The notes below the pieces were generated by a model. The model ran no database searches. It was not told the DNA's origin and saw only the letters and a list, made by a program, of their open reading frames with translations. Below are positions 51,348-59,943 of a stretch of 64,000 nt of DNA, one piece after another. The DNA comes from Bacillus sp. V3B. Lineage in GTDB: Bacteria; Bacillota; Bacilli; Bacillales; Cytobacillaceae. The stretch is taken from positions 89,899 through 153,898 of the forward strand of contig NZ_JAETXM010000008.1 in assembly GCF_024494465.1 (NCBI RefSeq), in the 5' to 3' direction. Every line of letters begins with the position of its first letter. Position 1 is the stretch's first letter. Position numbers and translations under genes: made by a program.

Positions 51348-52397
51348 TTATATTTTCATCCCTACTTCCTCAAATGTAGGCATATTCTTTATCATAGAGC
51401 AGGCTGCTTCTATGATAGGGAAAGCCAAGGCTGCACCAGAACCTTCTCCTAAGCACATATTCATATGTAACATTGGTTCGATTCCTAGCAGATCACTGGC
51501 CATTTTCGCACCTGGTTCTTGAGAAGCATGAGAAGTAATAAAGTATGCCTTTGCTTTTGGTTCAATATTAGCAGCAATGAGAGCAGATATGGTTGAAATA
51601 AAACCATCTACCACAACTGGTATTCGATTTGCTGCAGCCCCAAGCATAACCCCTGCCATGCCACCTATTTCTAATCCTCCCACCTTTGCTAGAACATCGA
51701 TTATATCCGCCCGATTTGGCTGGTTGATCTCAATCGCTTTCCTAATTATCCCTGCTTTATGCTCTATTCCTTTTTTACTTAATCCCGCTCCTCTTCCTGT
51801 TATTCCCAAAGGGTCACAATTTTGTAAAACAGATAAGATCGCTGTACTAGGAGTCGTATTACAGATTCCCATTTCACCTGTACCAAGTAAATTAGCGCCT
51901 TTTTTGATTTCTTCATTCGCCATTTCGATCCCAACTTCGATCGATTTGATCGCTTCCTTCCTCGTCATAGCAGGACCCTTTGCCAAATTATCTGTACCTT
52001 TTTTTATTTTTCTAATGATAACACCGGCATCACTAGGTAGATCCTTCTTAATCCCAATATCTACTGGAACAATTTTAGCTCCTGACATTTTTCCTATCAC
52101 ACAAACACCCGTTAATCCTTTTGCAAAGTTCAACGTTTGGGCAATCGTGACCTCCTGTGGATTGGGCGTAACGCCTTCTTCATAAACACCATGATCACCT
52201 GCCATCACAATAATGACTTTTTGATCAATCGCTGGATAAAGATTCCTTGTCATTCCTGCTAGTTGTATAGCGATGTCTTCTAACTTTCCTAAACTTTTAG
52301 GAGGCTTAATGAGGTTATCCACCCTACCCCTAGCTTGAGCCATCATCTCTTGATCTAATTCCTCAATTTTTTCAATCGTTTGTTGTAATACGTTCAT
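51348..52397 (-). CDS. cobT: Nicotinate-nucleotide--dimethylbenzimidazole phosphoribosyltransferase
   Basis: A 349-residue CobT. PPKSLGKLEDIAIQLA near residue 33, VIVMAGDHGVYEEGVTP near residue 65, GEMGICNTTPSTAIL near residue 170 (with the catalytic region) and ITGRGAGLSKKGIEHK near residue 195 are diagnostic. It makes alpha-ribazole phosphate for the lower ligand of cobalamin. The start is the ATG after AAGGAGAAGG. It is preceded by a cobalamin riboswitch and stands without other cob genes, so it may serve salvage of cobinamide or be part of a dispersed regulon. Confidence 0.95.
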   Translation of the reverse strand: MNVLQQTIEKIEELDQEMMAQARGRVDNLIKPPKSLGKLEDIAIQLAGMTRNLYPAIDQKVIIVMAGDHGVYEEGVTPNPQEVTIAQTLNFAKGLTGVCVIGKMSGAKIVPVDIGIKKDLPSDAGVIIRKIKKGTDNLAKGPAMTRKEAIKSIEVGIEMANEEIKKGANLLGTGEMGICNTTPSTAILSVLQNCDPLGITGRGAGLSKKGIEHKAGIIRKAIEINQPNRADIIDVLAKVGGLEIGGMAGVMLGAAANRIPVVVDGFISTISALIAANIEPKAKAYFITSHASQEPGAKMASDLLGIEPMLHMNMCLGEGSGAALAFPIIEAACSMIKNMPTFEEVGMKI

Positions 52398-52436
52398 TTT
52401 TTCCTTCTCCTTTTGTGTTAGGACTCTAATCAAATA

Positions 52437-52486
52437 AAGAAAGTCTGTAGTTTATTTGATTAACAAATAAACTACAGACTTTTCCA
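52437..52486 (-). terminator. Riboswitch-linked terminator before cobT
   Basis: An 18-bp perfect stem (AAGTCTGTAGTTTATTTG and complement) with a T-rich tail on the minus strand between the aptamer and cobT. Confidence 0.88.
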
Positions 52487-52505
52487 TCATCTATAAGAGT
52501 CAAGT

Positions 52506-52660
52506 AGACAGGCAGGTCTCCTGACTTAGGATCGTCACTTCATCAGACCTTCCCAGAGATAACTCCAGTGGCATTTCTAATGAAACTCCCCGTTACAGTG
52601 GTGGGACCGCTGAAGATTCACACTTCATTCCCTATTCTCCCCGAAGGGCACCTACTACTT
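52506..52660 (-). promoter_or_regulatory. Cobalamin (B12) riboswitch
   Basis: On the minus strand the conserved core GCCACTG...GGGAAGG, together with GTAACGGGGAG, AGTCAGGAGACCTGCCTGT and the 5' element AGGTGCCC...GGGAATG, defines a cobalamin aptamer. It controls cobT through the terminator that follows. Confidence 0.94.
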
Positions 52661-52680
52661 TTATTTATTTTTAATTTTTA

Positions 52681-52820
52681 ATTTAGGCTTTGTTAAACAA
52701 TCGTGTTGCTACTCTACAAGCCTTTGGTGTACGCAGGCATTAAGTTATTCACGGAATAAAACGCATTCCCTCATACACCCAAGACCATTTATCAACAATC
52801 ATCATTAACACAGCCTAAAT
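52681..52820 (-). repeat. MITE-like element, copy 2
   Basis: 140 bp with terminal inverted repeats ATTTAGGCTTTGTTAA / TTAACACAGCCTAAAT (one mismatch in 16). Reverse complement matches 8554-8685 over the whole length. No coding capacity. Confidence 0.75.
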
Positions 52821-52954
52821 TTAAAATAGCAAACACTTTTCCTTTAGTCAATGAGGCATTGGCTCTTTGTCACTTTATTGTCATTATTTACATTTAATTT
52901 CATCTCTCTACACGTAAAACTCTTGCTTCAAACAAATCTATTTTTTCACCTTAT

Positions 52955-53355
52955 GTCAACTTGATGTTTCTGAATAGGAAAATGAAGAAAAAAGGTTGTC
53001 CCTTCACTACTTGTTTTTATATCCATAATCGCATGATGCTCTCACACAATTTTTTGACAAATGGATAATCCCAATCCAGTACCATTTTCCTTTGTACTAA
53101 AGAAAGATGTACCCATTTTATCAATGATCTCTTGCTTAATTCCATTCCCTTCATCCTAACCTTGCCATTTCCTTTTCGACTGATATTTGATCTGTTATAT
53201 CCGTAATAACAGATCAAATGCATTTCTCTCCATGAATTTCCATAAATTCAGGCGACAATAACCCATCTCCCAATAACCCTGATTTATTTAAACACTTGAT
53301 TTTACTCCCTTGAATAGGATGAAGTAAATCCTTGGTTTCAACAACTGGTTCACCA
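52955..53355 (-). pseudogene. Degenerate sporulation-type sensor histidine kinase
   Basis: Pieces of a PAS-histidine kinase appear in order on the minus strand: a PAS-end like VITDITDQISVEKEMAR, then directly DEGNGIKQEIIDKMGTSFFS and TKENGTGLGLSICQKIV (ATP-binding G1/F/G2 boxes), then EHHAIMDIKTSSEGTTFFLH. The dimerisation domain and N box are deleted, an in-frame TGA interrupts after QKIV, and the PAS part is frameshifted. The gene is clearly dead. Confidence 0.75.
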
Positions 53356-53380
53356 AAAAAGGTGCCTGGCACCTTTTTTT
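53355..53380. repeat. Short hairpin repeat
   Basis: AAAAAAGGTGCCTGGCACCTTTTTT, a perfect terminator-like palindrome 12 bp beyond the stop codon of the next minus-strand gene. Confidence 0.9.
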
Positions 53381-53391
53381 AATTGTGTTTG

Positions 53392-53778
53392 TTACTCTTT
53401 ATCAATTGGTTCACGGAAAAGTTCCACATCATTTTCAATAAACTTATATTGTTTTTCTATTTCTTTGGTAACTGAGTCAATTACATCCATCGTAACGAGT
53501 AAAGCGACACCGCTTTCTATGTCTTTTGCTCCCCAAATTCGTAAAATTTTTGTTTTATCTGTATTGAAAAATACAGTTTCTACGGTTAATACTTCATCCT
53601 TTTCTCCATCCTGAGATTCCAAATGTACAAAAGCCTGTATAAATTCAATTTGTTCGTTCTGACCGTTTACATACATCATTAAAAAGGATAAATATTTAGG
53701 GAAATCTAGTAATCTATCTTGAAAAAAATAATTTCCTAACTCCTCAGCGTCTGTAGTGTGAAATAATTGTTTTTGCAT
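53392..53778 (-). CDS. Conserved-looking protein of unknown function
   Basis: A 128-residue acidic cytoplasmic protein (MQKQLFHTTDAEELGNYFFQ start, C-terminus ENDVELFREPIDKE). It looks like a well-folded alpha/beta protein without catalytic motifs that I recognise. The start is the ATG preceded by AAGGAAGGTGG; an upstream GTG lies inside that site. A hairpin repeat terminates it. Confidence 0.65.
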   Translation of the reverse strand: MQKQLFHTTDAEELGNYFFQDRLLDFPKYLSFLMMYVNGQNEQIEFIQAFVHLESQDGEKDEVLTVETVFFNTDKTKILRIWGAKDIESGVALLVTMDVIDSVTKEIEKQYKFIENDVELFREPIDKE

Positions 53779-53856
53779 ATTCAAATCCACCTTCCTTCTT
53801 CCAGTACTTCCTTTAAGTTTAAGCTGTTATGATTTTTTATTCAAGTTTTCTACAAA

Positions 53857-53905
53857 GACAGGTGCCAGGCACCATCCAAATAATGGATGGTGCCTGGCAC
53901 CTGTC
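53857..53905. repeat. Long hairpin repeat after yhfH
   Basis: Consensus copy, perfect stem over 20 bp including flanking ACAG/CTGT, five bases beyond the yhfH stop codon. Confidence 0.92.
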
Positions 53906-53909
53906 TTCA

Positions 53910-54044
53910 TTATTCAGCTCTCTTAGTTAAGCAACGATCACATTCCATCATATATGATTCAGCTTGTTCTTCTATAATTTGGCCACATTCAGCACATTCC
54001 TTTTTTGGTAAATCTCTAAAAAATTCAACTGGACTTTTCAACAT
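53910..54044 (-). CDS. yhfH: YhfH family small zinc-ribbon-like protein
   Basis: A 44-residue protein starting MLKSPVEFFRDLPKKECAEC. Two CxxC pairs (ECAEC and ECDRC) and the overall length match the YhfH family of Bacillus, probably a small zinc-binding module of unknown function. AAAAGGAGTGG precedes the ATG. Confidence 0.82.
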   Translation of the reverse strand: MLKSPVEFFRDLPKKECAECGQIIEEQAESYMMECDRCLTKRAE

Positions 54045-54152
54045 CGTAACCACTCCTTTTTTGTAATACAGTATTTTATTTTTGACTTGTGTTATACTAC
54101 AGTATATACAATTCTAATAAAAGTATGTGGGCATTTTTAAAAAAATTATAAA

Positions 54153-54175
54153 CTAGGCGCTAAGCACCTAGCTTT
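54153..54175. repeat. Short hairpin repeat, diverged
   Basis: ACTAGGCGCTAAGCACCTAG retains the palindromic design with one mismatch. It lies upstream of the MarR gene, not after an identified stop codon. Confidence 0.6.
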
Positions 54176-54220
54176 CAAACTAATTACATTGGAAACCTAG
54201 ACATTTGATTAAATCAGATA

Positions 54221-54242
54221 TATGGTTATCTAGGTAACCATA
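54221..54242 (+). promoter_or_regulatory. Putative MarR operator
   Basis: Perfect inverted repeat TATGGTTA-TCTAGG-TAACCATA ending 24 bp before the MarR start codon; the expected type and place for autoregulation. Confidence 0.6.
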
Positions 54243-54266
54243 TTTTTCGAAGGATTTGATAACTTC

Positions 54267-54683
54267 ATGTATAATGAATTTTTCCATCAGTATTTACAAC
54301 TATCAAGGAGCTTTACAAAAAAATTAAATGAGCATCTTGCACAACTAAATATCTATCATGCTCAATGGTCAATCCTTTATTACTTACACCAAACCGGTTC
54401 GGCAACCCTTGTTGAGATTAGTCATTATTCTGATGTGGAAAAGCCTACAATAACCCGAACAGTCAATCGCTTGTATGAACGGGGTCTGATCACACAAATC
54501 CCAACTAAGGATAAACGCGAACGCCGAATACAACTGACAGATTTAGGTCTTCAAATATATGAAGACTGCCAACATGTCGTCAATCAATTCGAACAAAGTA
54601 TTATGAGCAACATCCCAAAAAAAGATGTAGAACAAACAAAACAAATATTACTACAACTAATGAAAAACATAAAAGGGGATTAG
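54267..54683 (+). CDS. MarR family transcriptional regulator
   Basis: A 138-residue winged-helix repressor. SILYYLHQTGSATLVEISHY and KPTITRTVNRLYERGLI form the helix-turn-helix (residues ~45-75), and KDKRERRIQLTDLG is the conserved wing. It lies five bases upstream of an MFS gene, typical of a repressor-efflux pair. The ribosome binding site is weak (GAAGGA, 13 bases away). Confidence 0.92.
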   Translation: MYNEFFHQYLQLSRSFTKKLNEHLAQLNIYHAQWSILYYLHQTGSATLVEISHYSDVEKPTITRTVNRLYERGLITQIPTKDKRERRIQLTDLGLQIYEDCQHVVNQFEQSIMSNIPKKDVEQTKQILLQLMKNIKGD

Positions 54684-54688
54684 AACTT

Positions 54689-55909
54689 ATGAACCAGAAA
54701 CCAAAACTATGGACGAAAGATTTTATTACGATTTCGTCAGCACACTTTTTTATCTTTTTAACTTTTTATTTATTAATGGTGACATTCGCAGTTTATACAA
54801 TGGGTCATTTTGATACTTCACAAAGCACGGCAGGCCTCGCTGCCAGTATTATTGTACTTGGAGCCGTAATAGTTCGTCCTATTGCAGGGAAAACGATTAC
54901 CAAAATTGGGCACAAAAAATTGTTAGTGATCTCATTAATCCTTTTCCTTCTCTCTAGTATTGCTTATCAACATGTCTCAAGTTTATCGATGTTGTTTCTC
55001 GTTCGTTTTATCCATGGTATTGCGTTTGGAATTTCTACAACTGCTACAGGATCAATAGCCTCTGAAATCATTCCAAATGAACGTCGCGGAGAAGGAACAG
55101 GCTATTTTGCCATGAGTATGAACTTAGCCATGGCTTTTGGTCCATTCATTGGGTTAATTATTATGCAATATTTTGATGATCCTACTATTTTTATAGCAGC
55201 AACTGTTTTTTCAATTGTTGCTATCTTAGCTGCTCTAGCATCAAATGTTCCAAAAAAACCCCATCATCAGCAACAGCAACACGAGGAGAAAACAGGGTTA
55301 AAACTCAGTGATTTCTTTGAAAAGAAAGCTCTCCCTATTTCTCTTTTAATGGGATTTGGCGGATTTATTTATTCAAGTATTTTAACATTTTTAACGAGTT
55401 ATGCTCAGGAAATCGGTTTAATCACAGCTGCAAGCTTTTTCTTTGTCATGTATGCTATTTTTCTGTTAGCATCCCGCCCTTTTACAGGAATCTGGTTTGA
55501 CAGATACGGGGACAATTTTATTATGTATCCATCAATCGCCTTGTTCGCTTGTGGGTATCTTTTACTCAGTCTCTCTCAAGTAAGCATTATGTTGTTAGCA
55601 GCAGGAGCCCTTATCGGGATTGGCTTTGGTACTTTTCAATCAAGCACACAAGCAATTGCCGTTAAAAAATCTCCACATCATCGGATTTCATTAGCAACCT
55701 CCACCTATTTTACTTTCTACGACTTAGGTATCGGGGTCGGTCCATTTTTATTAGGGTTCATCATCCCATTTACTGGTTTTCGCGGATTGTATTTATCCAT
55801 GACGATACTCGCTTTTATATGTATGGTCCTGTATTATTTCATACATGGTAAACATGTAAAAAGAAATGATGAAGACGGTGAGAACAAATTAACTTCGACA
55901 GGTACGTAA
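54689..55909 (+). CDS. MFS efflux transporter paired with MarR
   Basis: A 406-residue, 12-helix MFS protein. GHFDTSQSTAGLAASIIVLG and RPIAGKTITKIGHKK (helix 2-3 loop motif) lie near residues 35-75, and SRPFTGIWFDRYGD near residue 265 is the equivalent loop of the second half. A His/Gln-rich segment (HHQQQQHEE) marks the central loop. It is co-transcribed with the MarR gene and probably exports a toxic compound. Confidence 0.9.
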   Translation: MNQKPKLWTKDFITISSAHFFIFLTFYLLMVTFAVYTMGHFDTSQSTAGLAASIIVLGAVIVRPIAGKTITKIGHKKLLVISLILFLLSSIAYQHVSSLSMLFLVRFIHGIAFGISTTATGSIASEIIPNERRGEGTGYFAMSMNLAMAFGPFIGLIIMQYFDDPTIFIAATVFSIVAILAALASNVPKKPHHQQQQHEEKTGLKLSDFFEKKALPISLLMGFGGFIYSSILTFLTSYAQEIGLITAASFFFVMYAIFLLASRPFTGIWFDRYGDNFIMYPSIALFACGYLLLSLSQVSIMLLAAGALIGIGFGTFQSSTQAIAVKKSPHHRISLATSTYFTFYDLGIGVGPFLLGFIIPFTGFRGLYLSMTILAFICMVLYYFIHGKHVKRNDEDGENKLTSTGT

Positions 55910-55914
55910 TTTAA

Positions 55915-55964
55915 ATAGGTGCTTGGCACCATCCAGATAATGGATGGTGCCAAGCACCTATTTT
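55915..55964. repeat. Long hairpin repeat after the MFS gene
   Basis: AATAGGTGCTTGGCACCATCC pairs perfectly with its downstream arm, with compensatory changes in the core, then TTTTG. It starts six bases after the stop codon. Confidence 0.92.
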
Positions 55965-56027
55965 GTTGAGCTTTACACTATAAAAATGGTAAAATAGAAA
56001 AATCTACAGACAAGGGGGCAATTAGAT

Positions 56028-56417
56028 ATGAACAAAACAGACTCAATAGCACGTAGAATACTTGATTCGAAATTAAATAGCACGGATAAATGGCTTGATC
56101 CTGAAAAAGATATGAATAAAACAGACTCAATAGCACGTAGAATACTTGGTTGGACATTAAATAGCGCGGATAAATGGTTTGATCCTGAAAAGTGTACTTT
56201 CATTCATGATTCTGAATTTCAACCCGAGCAAAACCTGGACCATGCCATGCGCATCGTTGAAAGATTGCAAAAATTCGGATTTACATATACAACAAAAGGT
56301 GATTCCGAAGTTTGCTTTAATAACATATGTGCAACCGGCGATACATTAGCACAAGCAATCACGAATGCAGCCTACTTAATCGCCGACAATACCTCACCAG
56401 CTGATGCATGGCTGTAA
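56028..56417 (+). CDS. BC1872-family phage-type (ABA sandwich) protein with duplicated N-terminus
   Basis: A 129-residue protein. Residues ~45-129 (FDPEKCTFIHDSEFQPEQNL onwards, ending ADNTSPADAWL) match the BC1872/Phage ABA sandwich family of unknown function found in Bacillus phages and genomes. The first 28 codons are a tandem copy of the next 28 (MNKTDSIARRIL twice), an 84-bp duplication with a few differences. AAGGGGG lies nine bases upstream of the ATG. If the internal ATG is used the normal-length protein results. Confidence 0.8.
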   Translation: MNKTDSIARRILDSKLNSTDKWLDPEKDMNKTDSIARRILGWTLNSADKWFDPEKCTFIHDSEFQPEQNLDHAMRIVERLQKFGFTYTTKGDSEVCFNNICATGDTLAQAITNAAYLIADNTSPADAWL

Positions 56418-56437
56418 GAAGTAGCAGAGAGTCTACC

Positions 56438-56480
56438 AAAACCTACAGCACCTCCGAGGTGCTGTAGGTTTTGCTTGTCT
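56438..56480 (+). terminator. Rho-independent terminator
   Basis: 16-bp perfect stem AAACCTACAGCACCTC / GAGGTGCTGTAGGTTT followed by TGCTTGTCTTT. Ends the BC1872-family transcript. The following 300 bp up to the HAD gene show no other feature. Confidence 0.88.
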
Positions 56481-56788
56481 TTATTATACGAACTCGTTCG
56501 ACCTCCTCTTCCCATGCGTTTTAATATCCTAAATTGGTTTTCAACCAAGCACAGAATGTGCTAGCCCATGGGCATCCACTTAATAAAAAGATAACCTTCT
56601 CCAATGAGACACCACCATCCATACTCAAGCCAATCTATAGAGATTCCCTCTAAGGCGACTTCCCAAAGCTTATTTATTTCTCAAAAATCAAAACATGGCA
56701 GAATACACAGATTCTAAAAAAAGTTTTTTTCTAAACGGAATATTTGATATAGTAAACATTATGAATAATAGAAGGGAACAATGAAAAA

Positions 56789-57586
56789 ATGAAATGTTTT
56801 TCAATTGATTTAGACGGTACGTTATTAAACTCAAAACACGAAATATCTGATGAAAATCTGAAAACTCTACACTACTTACATGAACAAGGACATAGAATTA
56901 TTTTTAACACAGGTCGAGCTTTTGAAGATGTGATCAAATTTGATGCCATACAAAAGCTAGAAACACCTATTTTTTGTATTAATGGGACTGTTTTATACTC
57001 AAAAACAAGAGAAGTTCTATATGAAGCCTCTTTACCAATTTCGATCTATAAAGAGTTGTTTCCCATTTTAAAGGAAATCGGATTATGGATTATGGTCTAT
57101 ACCAATCAGGGCGGTTTTCCATGCAGAAATCCAATGATTCAAGATAAAAGCCCTGAAGAGATTGAACGTATTTTCGATGATTACGATTACGATCAAATTC
57201 TTGAAAAAGATGATCTCAAAGTCTATAAAGTCATGGCTGTGTCACGCGAGGATCAACTTGAAAAAGTCGATCAAGCCAAAAGAGCAATCAAGGGGAAATT
57301 CGAATTGTCAATGGCTTCATCACATCCTAACAATGTAGAGTTTACGTCCATTAAAGCGAATAAAGGAGCAGCTATACAACAATACCAACAGTTAACAAAT
57401 CAACATTTTGATGAAATTTTCGCATTTGGAGATGGAGGAAATGACCTCGCTCAATTCAAAGTGGCAACCACCTCCGTTGCCATGAGTAACGCCCCTTCTC
57501 ATATTCAGCAAGAAGCAGATATCATCACCAAGACAAATGATGAAAATGGATTCACCCATGCTACCCGACAGTTATTAAATATCTAA
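56789..57586 (+). CDS. Cof-type HAD-IIB phosphatase
   Basis: A 265-residue cytoplasmic hydrolase. Motif I SIDLDGTLLNSKHEIS lies at residue 5, the C2 cap spans about 80-190, KGAAIQQYQQL lies near 194 and motif IV AFGDGGNDLAQFKVA near 212. The family dephosphorylates sugar phosphates, flavin nucleotides or similar compounds. The start has GAAGGGAAC upstream. It appears monocistronic, with a terminator-like hairpin at 57602-57637. Confidence 0.9.
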   Translation: MKCFSIDLDGTLLNSKHEISDENLKTLHYLHEQGHRIIFNTGRAFEDVIKFDAIQKLETPIFCINGTVLYSKTREVLYEASLPISIYKELFPILKEIGLWIMVYTNQGGFPCRNPMIQDKSPEEIERIFDDYDYDQILEKDDLKVYKVMAVSREDQLEKVDQAKRAIKGKFELSMASSHPNNVEFTSIKANKGAAIQQYQQLTNQHFDEIFAFGDGGNDLAQFKVATTSVAMSNAPSHIQQEADIITKTNDENGFTHATRQLLNI

Positions 57587-57601
57587 CACTAAAGTTTCAG
57601 A

Positions 57602-57640
57602 AAGAACCAGGACAGATTCACTGTTCTGATTCTTCTTCAT
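57602..57640 (+). terminator. Probable terminator after the HAD gene
   Basis: Stem AGAACCAGGACAG / CTGTTCTGATTCT (one mismatch, one wobble), then TCTTC. Weak T tract. Confidence 0.45.
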
Positions 57641-58027
57641 CTGATGATAATTTTTAGAACTCCGATAACCTCTTTATAATCTCCGAAGTTTGCTAGATTC
57701 TGGTAAAAAGCATCTGTAAATTCTCTCATTTTAATTTTTTTACAAATACCGACCTTTTATTAACATTTTCTTCATATCTTTCTATATTGTTGACTTTATT
57801 TGCTACCAATTTAATATTTTTAACAAACGATTAATAAACGACAATAATCTTTCTTTTTTCAACAACAAAATACCTAGTCCCTTCTTCTCTTATTAATATT
57901 TTCCAAAGGTATTTATAACATTAATAAGCTACTTATGTTTGAAACCATTCCTATTACCCCCTTTATTTTACCTATTCACCCATTCTTTTAGACTATTCTT
58001 CAAAGTAAAATAGATCATTACATCCAA

Positions 58028-58060
58028 TTAACATACTATTCATATTCATTTGTTAACTTT
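58028..58060 (+). promoter_or_regulatory. Possible Pho box upstream of phoX
   Basis: TTAACATACTATTCATA then TTTGTTAAC gives hexamers resembling TTAACA every 11 bases, the pattern recognised by PhoP in B. subtilis. It is about 65-95 bp before the phoX start. The rest of the gap 57640-58123 is very AT-rich. Confidence 0.45.
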
Positions 58061-58123
58061 TTTAATAGAGATTGCTTCAGAGAACATAGCATCCACACTA
58101 AAACAATTTGGAGGTAACATTCG

Positions 58124-59581
58124 ATGAATGGTAGTAACAAGAATTTGAACAGACGTGATTTCTTAAAAGTTGGTGGAATGAGTACGCTGGCGGTAACACT
58201 AGGAACAACGGGGTTATTGTCACTAACTGGAGCTACAGAAAGTCTTGCAGCATCCGGAAAAATAAATTCAAATAATCCAACCGGAGGATTTGGAGGCTAT
58301 GGTCCGCTAGTAAAGGATCCGAATGGAATTCTTGACCTTCCAAAAGGTTTTCATTACAAGATCATTTCACAAACAGGGGATAACATGCCTAACGGTGACA
58401 AAGTTCCTGCCATGCTTGACGGAATGGCGGCCTTTAAAGGTGAGAAGAATACGACTATTCTCGTAAGAAACCATGAAAACAGCACAAACTCTAATTATCC
58501 TGTAAACGGAAAAAATCCTTGGAGCAATGGAGCAGCTGGTGGTACAACAACTCTTATCGTAGGGCCAAATAGAGAACTCCTTGATCAATATGTATCAAGT
58601 TCAGGAACGATTCGAAACTGTGCAGGAGGAGCTACTACTTGGGGTACATGGTTAACAATGGAAGAAACTCGTAATATGGGACATGGCTTTGTCTTTGAAG
58701 TAAACCCACTTGATCCTGAGAATGAAATGTCCAAAACACCGATTCGTGACATGGGTTACTTTTCTCATGAAGCAGGACATGTTGACCCTGCGACAGGTAT
58801 TTGGTACTTAACCGAAGATGCAAACCCAAGCTTCCTTTATCGCTTTACACCAAATGATCGTAGTCAAACTCTCGGCTCGTTGCAAAAAGGCGGTATTCTT
58901 GAAGCTGCTGCCATCGATGAGTTACCTAGTTCAGCTGCAAGTCAGTTTAATAGCGGACAAAAAATTGGGGTTGTTTGGAAGAAAGTAAATCCTGAACGTG
59001 CTCAACAAGATGCAAAAGATCTTGGCTGCATCCGATTTAGCCGATTAGAAGGAGCTTATTTTTCTGCAGGTGCTCTCTGGTTTGATGATACGAGTGCGGG
59101 CTCAAAAAACCTTGGCCGTGTTTACCGCTACTTCCCAGCGACGAATACATTAGAACTTTTCTATGAATCTACAGATAAAAATGATTTAGAAATGCCGGAT
59201 AATATTACGATCACTCCTTGGGGAGATCTTTGGATTGCAGAAGATGGTGGAGGCAATGATCGAATCATCGGCTTAACTCCTGAAGCAAATGTCTATACAT
59301 TTGCTGAAAATAAGCTCAATGGTTCTGAATTTGCCGGTCCAACATTTTCTACAGATGGCAATACCTTCTTTGTAAATATGCAAACACCTGGCATTACCTT
59401 TGCGATTTGGGGTCCTTTCGCTCGCCGCAATGCAACGCGTCAACGTGCAATGAGTTATGCTACTCCTCCAGCCGATCTTGCACCTGCCGTTTCAGACAAA
59501 CTTGCCGCACTTGCAGAAGAACAAGGGATGTCTATATTAGAAGCAGCAGCCTATGAGCGTCACGGCATGCCTATTCTTTAA
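58124..59581 (+). CDS. phoX: PhoX-type (DUF839) Tat-exported phosphatase
   Basis: A 485-residue secreted protein. The twin-arginine signal NRRDFLKVGG lies near residue 9, then a hydrophobic stretch and a cleavage-like LAASGK. The mature part is the DUF839/PhoX beta-propeller: LVRNHENSTNSN near residue 110, CAGGATTWGTWLTMEE near residue 165 and DNITITPWGDLWIAEDGGGN near residue 360, containing the expected metal ligands. PhoX enzymes are Ca/Fe-dependent alkaline phosphatases. The next genes are tatA and tatC, parallel to phoD-tatAd-tatCd of B. subtilis, so this protein is probably their dedicated cargo. The start follows GGAGG. Confidence 0.88.
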   Translation: MNGSNKNLNRRDFLKVGGMSTLAVTLGTTGLLSLTGATESLAASGKINSNNPTGGFGGYGPLVKDPNGILDLPKGFHYKIISQTGDNMPNGDKVPAMLDGMAAFKGEKNTTILVRNHENSTNSNYPVNGKNPWSNGAAGGTTTLIVGPNRELLDQYVSSSGTIRNCAGGATTWGTWLTMEETRNMGHGFVFEVNPLDPENEMSKTPIRDMGYFSHEAGHVDPATGIWYLTEDANPSFLYRFTPNDRSQTLGSLQKGGILEAAAIDELPSSAASQFNSGQKIGVVWKKVNPERAQQDAKDLGCIRFSRLEGAYFSAGALWFDDTSAGSKNLGRVYRYFPATNTLELFYESTDKNDLEMPDNITITPWGDLWIAEDGGGNDRIIGLTPEANVYTFAENKLNGSEFAGPTFSTDGNTFFVNMQTPGITFAIWGPFARRNATRQRAMSYATPPADLAPAVSDKLAALAEEQGMSILEAAAYERHGMPIL

Positions 59582-59641
59582 TAGACTAAGATAAAAATTA
59601 CATGAATGCGAAAACGATTTATTCCTTAGGAGGTGAATACG

Positions 59642-59872
59642 TTGCTATCAAATATCGGTATCCCAGGTCTCATTCTCATTCTTGTCATCGCTTTAATTAT
59701 TTTTGGTCCTTCCAAATTACCTGAAATTGGACGAGCTTTTGGAAACACCTTAAAAGAATTCAAAAAAGCGACCAATGAACTGGTAAACGGTGATAATGGA
59801 CAAGAGTCTTCCACTAAAGAGAAAAATAACGTAGTAGAACTTGAAAAATCTGAAAGTAAGACTGGAAGCTAA
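59642..59872 (+). CDS. tatA: Twin-arginine translocase subunit TatA
   Basis: A 76-residue protein. One N-terminal helix ([19 protein letters not shown]), the FGP hinge, an amphipathic helix [20 protein letters not shown] and an acidic, disordered tail are diagnostic. Start TTG is eight bases after AGGAGG; a GTG three codons earlier lies in that site. Forms the pore-related component of the Tat system for folded proteins. Confidence 0.93.
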   Translation: MLSNIGIPGLILILVIALIIFGPSKLPEIGRAFGNTLKEFKKATNELVNGDNGQESSTKEKNNVVELEKSESKTGS

Positions 59873-59878
59873 ACAAAT

Positions 59879-59928
59879 GGAACGATGTAAACCAGGGGAC
59901 ATGACACCGGCTTGCATCGTTCTCTTTT
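59879..59928 (+). promoter_or_regulatory. Hairpin between tatA and tatC
   Basis: Stem GGAACGATG / GCATCGTTC followed by TCTTTT. Possibly a leaky terminator making more TatA than TatC, as the complex needs. Confidence 0.45.
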
Positions 59929-59943
59929 AAAAGGAGTTTAATT

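Noticed and set aside
51577..52185. A 202-codon plus-strand frame opposite cobT
   Set aside because: It lies opposite well-conserved CobT motifs and is low-complexity in composition; a shadow frame.
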